64,000 nucleotides of DNA from Flavobacterium petrolei (GCF_003314435.2 NZ_QNVY02000001.1:310001-374000); one strand, 5' to 3'; positions 8,645-18,924 are shown, counted from the first letter of the stretch. Translations and numbers: made by a program. Notes: generated by a model not told the origin, from the letters alone.

Positions 8645-10786
8645 ATGATTCCACAATTATTTGTAGAAAGTATCGATTTAGGTGATGGCAGAAACATCAC
8701 AATCGAGACAGGTCGTTTAGCCAAACAAGCTGATGGATCTGTAGTAGTAAGAATAGGTAAAACTGTTATTTTAGGAACAGTTGTATCTTCAAGAAAAGCA
8801 AGTCCAGGTATCGACTTTTTACCACTTACGGTAGATTATCGTGAAAAATTTGCTGCAGCAGGACGTTTTCCTGGTGGTTTCTTCAAAAGAGAAGCGCGTC
8901 CAAGTGATAACGAAGTGTTAACAATGCGTTTAGTAGACCGTGTTTTGCGTCCACTTTTCCCAGATGATTACCACGCAGAAGTGCAAGTTATGATTCAATT
9001 AATGTCTTATGATGAAGATGTAATGCCAGATGCATTAGCTGGTTTAGCCGCTTCCGCAGCATTAGCTTTATCAGATATTCCTTTTGAAACTTTAATTTCT
9101 GAAGCTAGAGTTGGAAGAATTGATGGTAAATTCATCATCAATCCAAGTCGCGCACAATTAGCTTTATCTGATATTGATATGATGATTGGAGCTTCTATGG
9201 ATTCTATCGCGATGGTAGAGGGTGAAATGAAAGAAATTTCAGAAGCAGAAATGTTAGAAGCAATTAAATTTGCTCACGAACACATCAAAAATCAAATTGC
9301 TGCTCAACTACGTTTGCAAGCTGCTTTTGGAAAAAAAGAAGTTCGCACCTATGAAGGAGAAAGAGAAGATGAGACTATTTATGCAAAAGTAAAAGACGCA
9401 TCTTACGATAAAATTTATGCTATTGCAAGCAAAGGTTCTTCAAAACAAGAACGTACAGCTTCATTTGCAGAAGTAAAAGAAGAAGTAAAAGCATTATTTA
9501 CAGAAGAAGAATTAGCCGCAAATGGCGATCTAGTTTCTAAATATTTTTACAAAACTAACAAAGAAGCGGTTCGTAACGTAACCCTAGATTTAGGAACACG
9601 TTTAGACGGAAGAAAAACTACCGAAATCAGACCAATCTGGAGTGAAGTAGATTATTTACCATCGGTTCACGGATCAGCATTGTTTACACGTGGAGAAACA
9701 CAAGCATTGGCTACAGCAACTTTAGGAACATCCAGAGAAGCAAACCAAATTGACTCTCCATCAGAACAAGGTGAAGAAAAATTCTACTTACATTATAACT
9801 TCCCTCCTTTCTCAACTGGTGAAGCTCGTCCTTTAAGAGGAACTTCAAGAAGAGAAGTAGGTCACGGAAACTTGGCTCAAAGAGCATTAAAAAACATGAT
9901 TCCTGCTGATTGTCCGTATACAATTCGTGTAGTATCTGAAGTTTTAGAATCTAACGGTTCTTCTTCTATGGCAACAGTTTGTGCTGGAACATTAGCACTT
10001 ATGGATGCTGGTATCCAAATGATTCGTCCAGTTTCTGGAATTGCAATGGGATTAATTACTGATGGAGAACGTTTTGCTGTATTGTCTGATATTCTTGGTG
10101 ATGAAGATCACTTAGGAGATATGGATTTCAAGGTAACTGGAACTTCTGTAGGAATTACAGCTTGTCAAATGGACATCAAGATTGACGGATTGAAATATGA
10201 GATTATGGAAGCAGCATTGGCGCAAGCTCGTGACGGTCGTTTGCATATTCTTGGAAAATTAATCGAAACTTTAGCAGCTCCAAAAGAAGATGTTAAAGCT
10301 TACGCTCCAAAAATCATTACAAGAAGAATTCCTAATGCGTTTATTGGAGCATTGATCGGACCTGGTGGAAAAGTGATTCAAGAATTACAAAAAACTACAG
10401 GAACTACAATTGTTATCAATGAAGATCCAACTACTGAAGAAGGAGTTATTGAAATTTTAGGAACAGATCCTGCTGGAATAGAAGCGGTATTAGCTAAAAT
10501 TAAATCAATCACTTTTAAGCCTCAAATGAATGAGTCTTACGAAGTAAAAGTAATCAAAATGCTAGATTTTGGTGCAGTAGTAGAATACACTGCCGCTCCA
10601 GGAAACGAAGTTTTATTACACGTATCGGAACTTGCTTGGGAACGTACTGAAAATGTTTCTGATGTAGTAAAAATGGGTGATGTATTCGAAGTAAAATACT
10701 TAGGATTGGATCCAAAAACTAGAAAAGAAAAAGTGTCAAGAAAAGCGCTTATGCCAAGACCTCCACGTGAGGAAAGAAAAGAGTAA
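8645..10786 (+). CDS. pnp: Polynucleotide phosphorylase (PNPase)
   Basis: A 713-residue full-length 3'-5' exoribonuclease. Two RNase PH-like cores are visible (first around [28 protein letters not shown], second around [19 protein letters not shown]). A KH domain follows ([25 protein letters not shown], about residues 562-620), then an S1 domain ([28 protein letters not shown], about 630-700). The second core carries the phosphate-binding and metal-binding segments [10 protein letters not shown] and [13 protein letters not shown]. It degrades RNA by phosphorolysis in the cytoplasm. It follows rpsO as in most bacteria, and its leader holds a strong stem-loop that could be a control site. A terminator follows 35 bp downstream. 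Confidence 0.98.
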   Translation: MIPQLFVESIDLGDGRNITIETGRLAKQADGSVVVRIGKTVILGTVVSSRKASPGIDFLPLTVDYREKFAAAGRFPGGFFKREARPSDNEVLTMRLVDRVLRPLFPDDYHAEVQVMIQLMSYDEDVMPDALAGLAASAALALSDIPFETLISEARVGRIDGKFIINPSRAQLALSDIDMMIGASMDSIAMVEGEMKEISEAEMLEAIKFAHEHIKNQIAAQLRLQAAFGKKEVRTYEGEREDETIYAKVKDASYDKIYAIASKGSSKQERTASFAEVKEEVKALFTEEELAANGDLVSKYFYKTNKEAVRNVTLDLGTRLDGRKTTEIRPIWSEVDYLPSVHGSALFTRGETQALATATLGTSREANQIDSPSEQGEEKFYLHYNFPPFSTGEARPLRGTSRREVGHGNLAQRALKNMIPADCPYTIRVVSEVLESNGSSSMATVCAGTLALMDAGIQMIRPVSGIAMGLITDGERFAVLSDILGDEDHLGDMDFKVTGTSVGITACQMDIKIDGLKYEIMEAALAQARDGRLHILGKLIETLAAPKEDVKAYAPKIITRRIPNAFIGALIGPGGKVIQELQKTTGTTIVINEDPTTEEGVIEILGTDPAGIEAVLAKIKSITFKPQMNESYEVKVIKMLDFGAVVEYTAAPGNEVLLHVSELAWERTENVSDVVKMGDVFEVKYLGLDPKTRKEKVSRKALMPRPPREERKE

Positions 10787-10821
10787 TCAGATCTTAAGTT
10801 TACTAAAGGTTTATTTATAGG

Positions 10822-10860
10822 AAATCCCGTTTCATGAATTTGAAACGGGATTTTTGTTTT
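10822..10860 (+). terminator. Terminator after pnp
   Basis: A 13-bp perfect stem AAATCCCGTTTCA/TGAAACGGGATTT (10822-10834 with 10841-10853) followed by T-rich sequence. Confidence 0.9.
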
Positions 10861-10908
10861 TTAAAAAAATTTATACCGAATTATATTACATAAATATAAT
10901 AATTTTTA

Positions 10909-10916
10909 TATATTTG
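10909..10916 (+). promoter_or_regulatory. TAnnTTTG -7 element of the TonB-receptor cassette
   Basis: TATATTTG, 41 bp before the start of the first cassette gene. The surroundings are extremely AT-rich, so chance matches are likely. Confidence 0.45.
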
Positions 10917-10956
10917 ATATGATCTTACAATAAATAACATCCATATATCATATATT

Positions 10957-11703
10957 TTGAAAATTAATAAAACAAAATACATTATCAGTTTTACATTAGT
11001 TTTACTTTTAAGCACATTGTCTTTACGTAGTCAAACCAAAAATGATATCTTAATTTACAATTGGTTTGATAATTTAACAGGCAAGGAAAACCTAGATATT
11101 AATACTGGAAAACTTCATAGTAACCCTTATAAGACAACCGTAAATAACAGTATGTATTACAAAGACGAGAAGTTTGAATTAGGGATCTTGAGCTATGAAA
11201 AACAAACTTATTACAATGTCAACTTAAAATATGACATACACACTGATTGTCTAGTAGTATATCCTTTCGGCATTAATAAAAATACAGGAATCAACCTTAA
11301 TAGTGATAAAGTTGATTCATTCAATTTAAACGGCAAACACTTTGTTAAAATTACAAAAAAAGAAAATCATCAAACAGAGCTCTTAAATGGCTATTATGAA
11401 GAAAACAAAATTTCTTCTGATTTTGTCTTTTACATACGCCATCATAAAGACATTCAAAAAAAGATAAATGATAATGGAGTAATTTACAAATTCAATGAAA
11501 ATAATTCATTCTTTATAGAATATAAAAAAAAAATGTATAAGATTAAATCTAAAAACGATGTTAGCAAAATATTTCCTGCGCAAAAAAAGCAAATAAATGA
11601 GTTTTATTTAATCAATAAAGAAATTAAAAAGAACAACGAAAATCAATTTATGGAAAATTTAATGAGATACATGTATAAATCCTCTTCACTTAAAAATAAA
11701 TGA
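10957..11703 (+). CDS. Secreted protein of unknown function, first gene of a TonB-receptor cassette
   Basis: A 248-residue protein that I do not recognise. The start is a TTG; read as Met it gives a clean signal peptide (KINKTKYIISFTLVLLLSTLSLRSQ), and no better in-frame start exists upstream. The rest is rich in Lys, Asn and Tyr with no membrane segment, which suggests a periplasmic or outer-membrane-associated protein. The stop overlaps the start of the TonB-dependent receptor by 4 bp (ATGA), so the two are translationally coupled and probably work together. Base composition is more AT-rich than in the neighbouring pnp and rpoD. Confidence 0.7.
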   Translation: MKINKTKYIISFTLVLLLSTLSLRSQTKNDILIYNWFDNLTGKENLDINTGKLHSNPYKTTVNNSMYYKDEKFELGILSYEKQTYYNVNLKYDIHTDCLVVYPFGINKNTGINLNSDKVDSFNLNGKHFVKITKKENHQTELLNGYYEENKISSDFVFYIRHHKDIQKKINDNGVIYKFNENNSFFIEYKKKMYKIKSKNDVSKIFPAQKKQINEFYLINKEIKKNNENQFMENLMRYMYKSSSLKNK

Positions 11704-14498
11704 AATTAACGAAAAAAAAAATCTATATATTATTTATTTTATTGTTTATAAATGAATTCTCATTTGCTCAAAAACCAGAAGACAAATTATCAATTGAGCT
11801 TAAAAACTGTTCATTATTAACCGCAATTGAAACCATAGAAAACTCAAGTACTTATACGTTTTATTTTGACCCAACTTGGATTAATTTAAATAAAAATCAA
11901 ATAAGCGGAAATTACAACAACATAACTATTAGCGAGTTATTAAATAAAATTTTTGATGAGACTGATTTAAATTACATCATCATAAATCACAAAATCATAC
12001 TCACCTCAAACAACTTAATATACAATAATCTACCCGCTAACTATTTTAATGAATTAGACTCAAACAAAACTACTAGAGAATTTAACAATATTTCTGGAAA
12101 TCCTATTTTCTACAGACAATACGACTCTTTAAACCAACATAAATTTACAAAAAAACCCTCGCTGCAATTTATAGGTAAAGAAAATAAAAACACCACAAAA
12201 AAAAATTTTTTATTATCTGGATACATTGTTAATGAGAAAACAGAGAAGCCAGAAGTTAATATTTATCTTAAAATACGCGACAAAGACATCAGTACATCAA
12301 GTGATTTAAATGGCCATTATAAACTGTTGTTACCAGCTGGAATAAATATTATTGAAATAAAATCAATGAATCATGTTGAAGTAATTAAAACATTAATGGT
12401 TTATGATGATGGAAACCTAGACATAACCATAAATGATCAATCAAATCAGCTTGACGAAGTCGTAATTACAAAAAAAGGGATGAGAGCCAAAGAGACGACT
12501 ATATCCGGATTAGTTTCAATAGATATTAAAGCTATTAAAAACACACCTTTAATTCTTGGTGAAAGAGATATATTAAGAGTTGCAACTACTCTCCCAGGTA
12601 TCAAAACTACAGGAGAAGGCGCATCTGGTTTTAATGTTAGAGGAGGAAAAGACGATCAAAATTTAATACTCCTAGACAATTCAGTTCTTTATAATCCTCA
12701 ACATTTTCTAGGGTTTTTCTCTGCAATAAACCCATATACCGCTAAGAAAGCAGAAATTTACAAAGGAAGCATCCCTGCTGATTTTGGAGGTAGACTTTCT
12801 TCTGTTTTTGACATAACTACAAAAAATGGAAATCCGGAAAATTTCTCAGGAGAAGGAGCTATAGGTCCTATAACATCAAATTTAAGCTTTGGTCTACCTA
12901 TTCAAAAAAATAAATCTAGTATTCTTGTTGGAGCAAGAGCGACCTATTCCGATTGGATTTTAAAAACTTTAGATGACGAAAATTTAAAAAATAGTGAAGC
13001 TGGATTTTATGATGGAATTATTAAATATAATAATACTATTAATGATAATAATGATTTAGAAGCTACAGTATATTACAGTAAGGATCGGTTTAGTTTAAGC
13101 TCTGATTCAATATACAAGTATAGCAATCGTCTGATTTCTTTAAAATGGGATCATACATTTAACAAAAAAAGTAAAGTTGAATTAATTCTTACAAATAGTG
13201 AATATAAATTTAATATAGATTACAATTCAAGTGATGATAATTCATTTGATTTTGGCTACAAAATAAGTGAAACACAATTACAGTTAAAATTTAAATATTT
13301 ATTTAATAAAAAGCATACCTTCTCATACGGAATAGCAAGTAAATCTTATGGTATTTCTCCTGGATATCAACACCCAAAAAGTCTTATGTCAACTTTAATT
13401 GCCATAGACATCGAAAAAGAAAAAGCCTTAGAGTCTGCTATTTACATTTCAGATAATTACAAAATAGGCGAAAAATTATTAATTGACTTAGGGCTAAGAT
13501 ATTCCTTTTATGCTTCTTTAGGAGAAGCTAATGTAAACATATATCAAGAAGGATTTCCTTTAAACAAAGAAACGATAATTGAAAATAAACATTATATAAA
13601 AAACGAGATAATCAAAACCTATGGTGGATTTGAACCACGTTTAGCAGCACGCTATTTCTTGAATGATGATTTATCAATAAAAGCAAGTTATGACTTCACT
13701 AGACAATACATTCATCTTTTATCGAGTAATACAACACAGTCACCGACCGATTCTTGGAAATTATCTGATATTAATGTCAAACCACAAAGTGCACAACAAT
13801 TCTCTTTAGGCCTCTACAAAACTCTTCAAGATAATCTATATGAAATTAGTTTAGAAGGATATTATAAAAAATCAAAAAACATCCTTGATTATAAAGTTGG
13901 TGCTGAACTATTATTAAATAAAAATGTAGAAACTGAATTATTACAAGGTGTAGGAAAAGCTTACGGTATAGAATTACTACTTAAGAAACAAGAAGGCAAA
14001 TTAAATGGCTGGATTGGCTATACTTATTCTAGAACGTTTATTAAACTTGATAGTAATTTCGAATCAGAAATAGTCAATAATGGAAAGTATTTTTCAGCAA
14101 ATTTTGACAAACCACATGACTTTAGTGCTATTTTAAATTATAAATTCACAAAACGTTACAGTTTATCTACTAATTTTTCATACCAAACAGGTAGGCCAAT
14201 TACTTACCCTATAGGTGTGTTTCAATATGGAAATTCAGAATACACCTTATATAGTGATCGAAATCAATATCGAATCCCAGATTATATACGCCTAGACATT
14301 GGAATAAACATTGAAGGAAATCATAAAATAAAAAAGTTAGCGCATAGCTTTTGGAATATTTCGATTTATAATATTTTAGGTAGAAATAACCCTTATTCAA
14401 TTTATTTCGTAACTGATAAAAATGGAGGAGTAAAAGGGTACAAAACATCAATTTTCTCAATCCCAATACCGAGTATTACATATAATTTTAAATTTTAG
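11700..14498 (+). CDS. TonB-dependent outer-membrane receptor with N-terminal STN domain
   Basis: 932 residues. After a signal peptide (residues 1-23, ending FSFAQ) comes an STN secretin/TonB short N-terminal domain (about 28-105), a linker, a carboxypeptidase-regulatory-like beta domain (about 170-250), a plug (about 265-375, with GFNVRGGKDDQNLILLDNS and GSIPADFGGRLSSVFDI), and a 22-strand barrel ending in YNFKF. Substrates cross the outer membrane at the expense of TonB-ExbBD energy. Receptors with an STN domain usually signal to an anti-sigma factor, but none is adjacent; the carrier and ligand are unknown. It is coupled to the preceding secreted-protein gene and followed after 12 bp by a DUF4249 lipoprotein, a common partner of this receptor type. 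Confidence 0.93.
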   Translation: MKLTKKKIYILFILLFINEFSFAQKPEDKLSIELKNCSLLTAIETIENSSTYTFYFDPTWINLNKNQISGNYNNITISELLNKIFDETDLNYIIINHKIILTSNNLIYNNLPANYFNELDSNKTTREFNNISGNPIFYRQYDSLNQHKFTKKPSLQFIGKENKNTTKKNFLLSGYIVNEKTEKPEVNIYLKIRDKDISTSSDLNGHYKLLLPAGINIIEIKSMNHVEVIKTLMVYDDGNLDITINDQSNQLDEVVITKKGMRAKETTISGLVSIDIKAIKNTPLILGERDILRVATTLPGIKTTGEGASGFNVRGGKDDQNLILLDNSVLYNPQHFLGFFSAINPYTAKKAEIYKGSIPADFGGRLSSVFDITTKNGNPENFSGEGAIGPITSNLSFGLPIQKNKSSILVGARATYSDWILKTLDDENLKNSEAGFYDGIIKYNNTINDNNDLEATVYYSKDRFSLSSDSIYKYSNRLISLKWDHTFNKKSKVELILTNSEYKFNIDYNSSDDNSFDFGYKISETQLQLKFKYLFNKKHTFSYGIASKSYGISPGYQHPKSLMSTLIAIDIEKEKALESAIYISDNYKIGEKLLIDLGLRYSFYASLGEANVNIYQEGFPLNKETIIENKHYIKNEIIKTYGGFEPRLAARYFLNDDLSIKASYDFTRQYIHLLSSNTTQSPTDSWKLSDINVKPQSAQQFSLGLYKTLQDNLYEISLEGYYKKSKNILDYKVGAELLLNKNVETELLQGVGKAYGIELLLKKQEGKLNGWIGYTYSRTFIKLDSNFESEIVNNGKYFSANFDKPHDFSAILNYKFTKRYSLSTNFSYQTGRPITYPIGVFQYGNSEYTLYSDRNQYRIPDYIRLDIGINIEGNHKIKKLAHSFWNISIYNILGRNNPYSIYFVTDKNGGVKGYKTSIFSIPIPSITYNFKF

Positions 14499-14510
14499 CT
14501 ATATTAAGTA

Positions 14511-15713
14511 ATGAATAAAAAAAAAATACAAAAATTCTCTTTGGGTAAAATTATTATTGCTTTATTAATTCTTAATATTTTAAATAGTTGTAGCGAAGCA
14601 TATAATTTACAAACTGACACCTATCAAGAGGCACTTGTAGTAGAAGCAACTATTACAAATGAATTTATCAGACAAGAAATAAAAATATCTAAAACCTCTC
14701 AATTTGAAGATGAAGGAATAGAAAAAGAAAGCGGTGCTATTGTAATCATAGAAGACGACTTAGGCAACACATTCCCTTTTGAAGAAAAGGATGATATTTA
14801 CATCTCTAAAAACCCTTTTAAAGCTGAATCAAATAGAGAGTATACTTTAAAGATAGAAACAAATGAAGGTAAAGTTTTTAAATCATCAAGTCAAAAACTA
14901 ACAACAGAAAACAAAATTTTAGATATTATCCCAAAATTAGTTACAACCAAAGATAATGAAAGAGGTATTCAAATTACCGTTAACAATTATGACTCTACTA
15001 ACTCTTCAAAATATTACCGATATGAATATGAAGAAACATACAAAATAGTTGCTCCAGTTTGGCGTCAACAGAAGCTTGTTGTAACAGGACAGCAGGAAGT
15101 GGCACTCATACCCAACTCCCTTGAAACAAGAATATGTTACAAAACACAAAAATCCAATGATATAATTTTAGCATCAACGACAAACTTACAAGAAGACAAA
15201 GTTAATCTTGATATTCGCTTCATTAGTGATAATGATTATATAATTAGCCATCGATATAGCATAATTGTCAAACAATATGTATTAAGTTTAGAGTCATATT
15301 CTTTTAGAAGAACATTAAAAGACTTATCGACTTCTTCTAGTATTTTTTCACCTAAACAACCTGGATTCTTGAATGGAAACATTAAATGTATTTCAAATAC
15401 AAATGAAAAAGTGATTGGTTTTTTTGAGGTATCTTCTTTTTCTTCAAAAAGAATTTTTTTCAATCATGAAGACTTATTTCCTAATGAGCCTAAACCTCCT
15501 TATTTCACAAATTGCGATGAGCAAGAATATAAATTCTGTTTTGGTTACTCAGTTCCAGTATGTGAAGGCCCCTTATTAATCTCTAAGATAAAAGGAAATA
15601 CGATAGCTTATTCTTCAAATTTATCAAACTCCTTTTATTCAGTTGTACCCATAGAATGCGGCGATTGCACTTCTTTTTCATCAAACTTAATACCTTCATT
15701 TTGGATCGATTAA
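14511..15713 (+). CDS. DUF4249 family lipoprotein
   Basis: 400 residues with a lipoprotein signal peptide and lipobox cysteine at C27 (ILNILNSC). The next part is immunoglobulin-like (QEALVVEATITNEFIRQEIKIS, typical of the family N-terminus). The C-terminus carries the family end pattern CGDCTSFSSNLIPSFW. DUF4249 proteins are found next to TonB-dependent receptors in Bacteroidetes and are thought to be surface or periplasmic partners of the receptor; no biochemical role is known to me. It lies 12 bp after the receptor and overlaps the next gene, so it belongs to the same operon. Confidence 0.88.
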   Translation: MNKKKIQKFSLGKIIIALLILNILNSCSEAYNLQTDTYQEALVVEATITNEFIRQEIKISKTSQFEDEGIEKESGAIVIIEDDLGNTFPFEEKDDIYISKNPFKAESNREYTLKIETNEGKVFKSSSQKLTTENKILDIIPKLVTTKDNERGIQITVNNYDSTNSSKYYRYEYEETYKIVAPVWRQQKLVVTGQQEVALIPNSLETRICYKTQKSNDIILASTTNLQEDKVNLDIRFISDNDYIISHRYSIIVKQYVLSLESYSFRRTLKDLSTSSSIFSPKQPGFLNGNIKCISNTNEKVIGFFEVSSFSSKRIFFNHEDLFPNEPKPPYFTNCDEQEYKFCFGYSVPVCEGPLLISKIKGNTIAYSSNLSNSFYSVVPIECGDCTSFSSNLIPSFWID

Positions 15714-17431
15714 AACACATTGTCATTTTGTTCGTATTAATAAATGCAACAATAACCAAGGCTCAACAAATTGTCTTTATAGATGAAACAATATTTCTCC
15801 ATGCAAATGCTACAACTTTTGTCTCAGGAGAAACATTATTATACAAAATACATTGTCTAAAATCTACAGACAAAACACCAAGTACCATAAGTAAAATTGC
15901 TTATGTGGAACTTATTGATGAAGCAAAAAAAATAGTCTTCAAAAATAAAATAAATTTGGAAAGTAGCACTGGTCAAGCTGAATACTTCATTCCTACAACT
16001 GTAAAAACTGGAAAATATAAGCTTATTGCTTATACACAATGGATGTTAAACAAACTGGATTCATCATTTTTCGAAACAAACATAACAATCATAAACCCCT
16101 ATATAAGTGACGAAAAACAAAACTCAAATGTTATTATAAATACTGATCCAGATAAATTCATAAAAAATATAAAAAGTACAAATTCAAATATAATTCCACC
16201 TAATAATATTAAACTAATACTTAATAAGAATAAATTCAAAAATCGTGAAATTGTCTCGTTAAATTTTAAGTCAGACGACAATACCATAACAGAAGGGAGT
16301 TTTTCTTTGTCAGTTAGAAAAATAGAGGATTTACCATTTGAAAATCAAATTTCAGCTGTTGACTTCAGTTTCAAACAAGAGAACAATTTCGTCGATTTAC
16401 AAAATTCGAAAACTAAAATTTATCTTCCAGAGCTTCGAGGAGAAAAATTATCTGGAAAATTAATAGCTAAAAACAATACTGATAAAGTTGAAAATAAAAC
16501 AATAGCTTTTTCTTTACCAGGTAAAAATTTCATCTTTAAAATTATTAGAACTGACAATACTGGAAGCTTTCAAATTAACATTAACCAAGTAGATTCTAAC
16601 TCTGAAATAACAATCCAACTAATGGATGAAGATGTTAACAATTATTACATTAAATTAGATGAAGAAGCCATCATAGATTACACAAAACTATTGATTACAG
16701 AAAACTATAAACTACCTCCAAACTTTAAAGAAATTTTAATTAATAGATCAATTAATAGTCAAATTGAAAATGCATATTACGCTAGCAAAACTGACAAAAT
16801 AATTATTCCGAAAGAAAATCCTACATTTTTTCATCCATTAGCCAAAAAGTATATACTGGATGATTATACAAGGTTCAATACTTTAAAAGAAACAATTAAA
16901 GAAGTAACAACCGAAGTATATTACAAACAAATAGACAACAAATCATTCCTTCATGTAAATGATCCTAATGTTTTTCCTCAGCAACCAGACCTACCATTAG
17001 TGTTGATTGATGGATTGTATTTAGAAAATCAGAATGAATTATTTGAGTACAATATGAAAAATGTATTTAAAATTGAAATAATTACTGGTAGGTATTTTTT
17101 AGGCTCAAAATTTTTTAATGGTCTTATAAGCTTCACTACATTCAATAATGCTTTCAAAAGCTCACAAAGCGGAAGTTCAATAATAAAAAGTACCATACAA
17201 AGGCCACAACCTAAAAAAACATATTACGAAGTTAATTATTCCGATTTAAACATAAACAAAAGAATTCCTGATTTTAGAAATCAATTAATATGGAATCCCG
17301 AAGTTGACTTAAGAAATATTAATACTTTCTACACTTCTGATGTTTCAGGTACATTTGAAATAAAACTTGAAGGGTTCGCTAAAAACGGAACTCCTGTTTC
17401 TTTGATTGAAACATTTGAGGTCAATGAATAA
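15656..17431 (+). CDS. Secreted MG2-domain-like protein, last gene of the TonB-receptor cassette
   Basis: Up to 591 residues. The first ATG at 15656 overlaps the DUF4249 gene by 58 bp; an in-frame TTG at 15701 leaves a tidier signal peptide (DRLKHIVILFVLINATITKAQ) and only 13 bp overlap, so the true start may be there. The first 130 residues after the signal look like an alpha-2-macroglobulin MG2 domain (IFLHANATTFVSGETLLYKIHCL, then GQAEYFIPTTVKTGKYKLIAYTQWM). Near residues 440-500 there is a plug-like segment (LPLVLIDGLYL, FKIEIITGRYFLGSKFFNGLISFTTF). Proteins of this build are common beside TonB receptors in Bacteroidetes and probably assist at the envelope. No specific function is assigned. 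Confidence 0.75.
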   Translation: MRRLHFFFIKLNTFILDRLKHIVILFVLINATITKAQQIVFIDETIFLHANATTFVSGETLLYKIHCLKSTDKTPSTISKIAYVELIDEAKKIVFKNKINLESSTGQAEYFIPTTVKTGKYKLIAYTQWMLNKLDSSFFETNITIINPYISDEKQNSNVIINTDPDKFIKNIKSTNSNIIPPNNIKLILNKNKFKNREIVSLNFKSDDNTITEGSFSLSVRKIEDLPFENQISAVDFSFKQENNFVDLQNSKTKIYLPELRGEKLSGKLIAKNNTDKVENKTIAFSLPGKNFIFKIIRTDNTGSFQININQVDSNSEITIQLMDEDVNNYYIKLDEEAIIDYTKLLITENYKLPPNFKEILINRSINSQIENAYYASKTDKIIIPKENPTFFHPLAKKYILDDYTRFNTLKETIKEVTTEVYYKQIDNKSFLHVNDPNVFPQQPDLPLVLIDGLYLENQNELFEYNMKNVFKIEIITGRYFLGSKFFNGLISFTTFNNAFKSSQSGSSIIKSTIQRPQPKKTYYEVNYSDLNINKRIPDFRNQLIWNPEVDLRNINTFYTSDVSGTFEIKLEGFAKNGTPVSLIETFEVNE

Positions 17432-17626
17432 TTTAAGCCAACATGTATTTTGCATTAGCTCTAACTACCCTTGTTCAAGCACTTTTTATGAATACAAAGT
17501 AAGTGCGTAAAGCCTGCCAACTTTCGGCTAAACTTAAAATAATAAAAAAATGAGATGTTTTGTAACTTTTCTGAAACTCCATACGTATAATCAGTTGTAC
17601 ACTTAAAATTTAGGAGACAAAAAAAC

Positions 17627-18490
17627 ATGAGACAACTAAAAATCACCAAGCAGGTAACCAATCGTGAAACTGCTTCATTAGACAAGTATTTACAAGAAAT
17701 TGGTAAAGTTGACCTTATTACCGCTGACGAAGAGGTAGAATTAGCACAGAAGATTAAAGCCGGTGACCAGAAAGCATTAGAGAAATTGACAAAAGCCAAT
17801 TTACGTTTCGTGGTTTCGGTGGCAAAACAATACCAAAATCAAGGGTTAACGCTTCCCGATTTGATTAACGAAGGAAATTTAGGATTGATAAAAGCAGCAC
17901 AACGTTTTGATGAAACACGTGGTTTCAAATTCATCTCGTATGCAGTTTGGTGGATTCGTCAATCTATTTTACAAGCATTGGCAGAACAATCTCGTATCGT
18001 TCGTTTGCCTTTGAACAAAATTGGTTCTATCAATAAAATCAACAAAATGTACGCTTTATTAGAGCAATCTAACGAGCGTCCACCATCTGCTGAGGAAATT
18101 GCAAAAGAACTTGATATGACCGTAAATGACGTAAAAGAGAGTATGAAAAACTCTGGTCGTCACTTATCAATGGATGCACCTCTTGTAGAAGGAGAAGATT
18201 CTAACCTTTACGATGTATTGCGTTCTGGTGAGTCACCAAATCCAGACAGAGAATTAATCCACGAATCATTGCGTACCGAAATCGAGCGTTCCTTAGAAAC
18301 ATTGACTCCAAGAGAAGCTGATGTAGTTCGTTTGTACTTTGGTCTTGGCGATCAACACCCAATGACATTAGAGGAAATCGGGGAAACTTTCGACTTAACT
18401 CGTGAGCGTGTACGTCAAATCAAGGAAAAAGCAATCCGCAGATTAAAACACACTTCAAGAAGTAAAATATTAAAAACCTATTTAGGATAA
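17627..18490 (+). CDS. rpoD: Primary sigma factor RpoD (sigma-70/SigA)
   Basis: 287 residues, the short form typical of Bacteroidetes that lacks region 1.1. Region 1.2 begins at [23 protein letters not shown], region 2 contains [19 protein letters not shown] and [19 protein letters not shown] (promoter melting and -7 recognition), and region 4 ends with the helix-turn-helix [21 protein letters not shown] for the -33 element. This sigma reads the TTG/TAnnTTTG promoters seen throughout the window. The start is the ATG preceded by a purine-rich GGAGAC 12 bp upstream, an unusually good ribosome-binding site for this phylum. A near-consensus TAACTTTT lies at 17561. A 16-bp inverted repeat follows the gene. 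The 195 bp before it (17432-17626) contain no other gene. Confidence 0.97.
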   Translation: MRQLKITKQVTNRETASLDKYLQEIGKVDLITADEEVELAQKIKAGDQKALEKLTKANLRFVVSVAKQYQNQGLTLPDLINEGNLGLIKAAQRFDETRGFKFISYAVWWIRQSILQALAEQSRIVRLPLNKIGSINKINKMYALLEQSNERPPSAEEIAKELDMTVNDVKESMKNSGRHLSMDAPLVEGEDSNLYDVLRSGESPNPDRELIHESLRTEIERSLETLTPREADVVRLYFGLGDQHPMTLEEIGETFDLTRERVRQIKEKAIRRLKHTSRSKILKTYLG

Positions 18491-18506
18491 TACAGTCAAA
18501 TGCTAC

Positions 18507-18552
18507 AAAGTCAAAAATCATATCGTCCAACAACAGTATGATTTTTGACTTT
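18507..18552 (+). terminator. Long inverted repeat after rpoD, probable transcript end
   Basis: A 16-bp perfect stem, AAAGTCAAAAATCATA at 18507-18522 against its complement at 18537-18552, with a 14-nt loop. There is no T-run directly after it, so it could stabilise the 3' end and leave termination to the next hairpin. Confidence 0.5.
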
Positions 18553-18613
18553 CGGCTTTCGACTAAAAAGTAACGACGGTCTGATTAACTGTTCGTTTTT
18601 TGATTGATGATTG

Positions 18614-18648
18614 AAACTCCGGCTGATTACCGGAGTTTTGTTTTTTTC
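18614..18648 (+). terminator. Terminator downstream of rpoD
   Basis: Stem AAACTCCGG/CCGGAGTTT (18614-18622 with 18630-18638) with a 7-nt loop and a T-run interrupted by one G. Confidence 0.8.
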
Positions 18649-18651
18649 AGC

Positions 18652-18704
18652 AAAACTCCAGTCACTTCGAGCTTCGCTCTCGGGTTTCCGGAGTTTTATT
18701 TTTT
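18652..18704 (+). repeat. Second copy of the rpoD terminator arms
   Basis: AAAACTCC at 18652-18659 and GGAGTTTT at 18690-18697 repeat the arms of the preceding terminator almost exactly. They enclose a small GAGC-TTC-GCTC hairpin and are followed by another T-run. It looks like a duplicated terminator. Confidence 0.55.
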
Positions 18705-18720
18705 AAATCTGAATTCTTCT

Positions 18721-18766
18721 CACTTTTCACTTTTCACTTTTCACTTTTCACTTTTCACTTTTCACT
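18721..18766. repeat. Heptamer tandem repeat (CACTTTT)6
   Basis: Six perfect copies of the 7-bp unit CACTTTT at 18721-18762, then CACT. It is non-coding and lies between the rpoD terminators and the rpe promoter. Confidence 0.95.
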
Positions 18767-18771
18767 AATAT

Positions 18772-18858
18772 GGCGTAACCCTCCGTAAAAACTTCGGGTC
18801 AGGCTTTCGGCTTTATCTCTCCGTTACATTGCGAGGATACCGCCTCGATCCCTTACGC
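18772..18858. repeat. Probable interspersed intergenic repeat upstream of rpe
   Basis: An 87-bp block that is clearly more GC-rich than its surroundings, bounded by GCGTAA (18773-18778) and its complement TTACGC (18853-18858). It contains CTTCGGGTCAGGCTTTCGGC and GGATACCGCCTCGATCCC. From memory, blocks of this style recur between genes in Flavobacterium genomes. Only one copy lies in this window, so the multi-copy nature is not shown here. Confidence 0.5.
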
Positions 18859-18924
18859 GACGTACAGACAATTTGCAAGATGACCCTTCACTAAAAAAAC
18901 TTTCTCCAATTGCTGCAAAAAAAC

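Noticed and set aside
18721..18766. Heptamer array as a CRISPR array
   Set aside because: The units are 7 bp and directly adjacent; there are no spacers and no cas genes.
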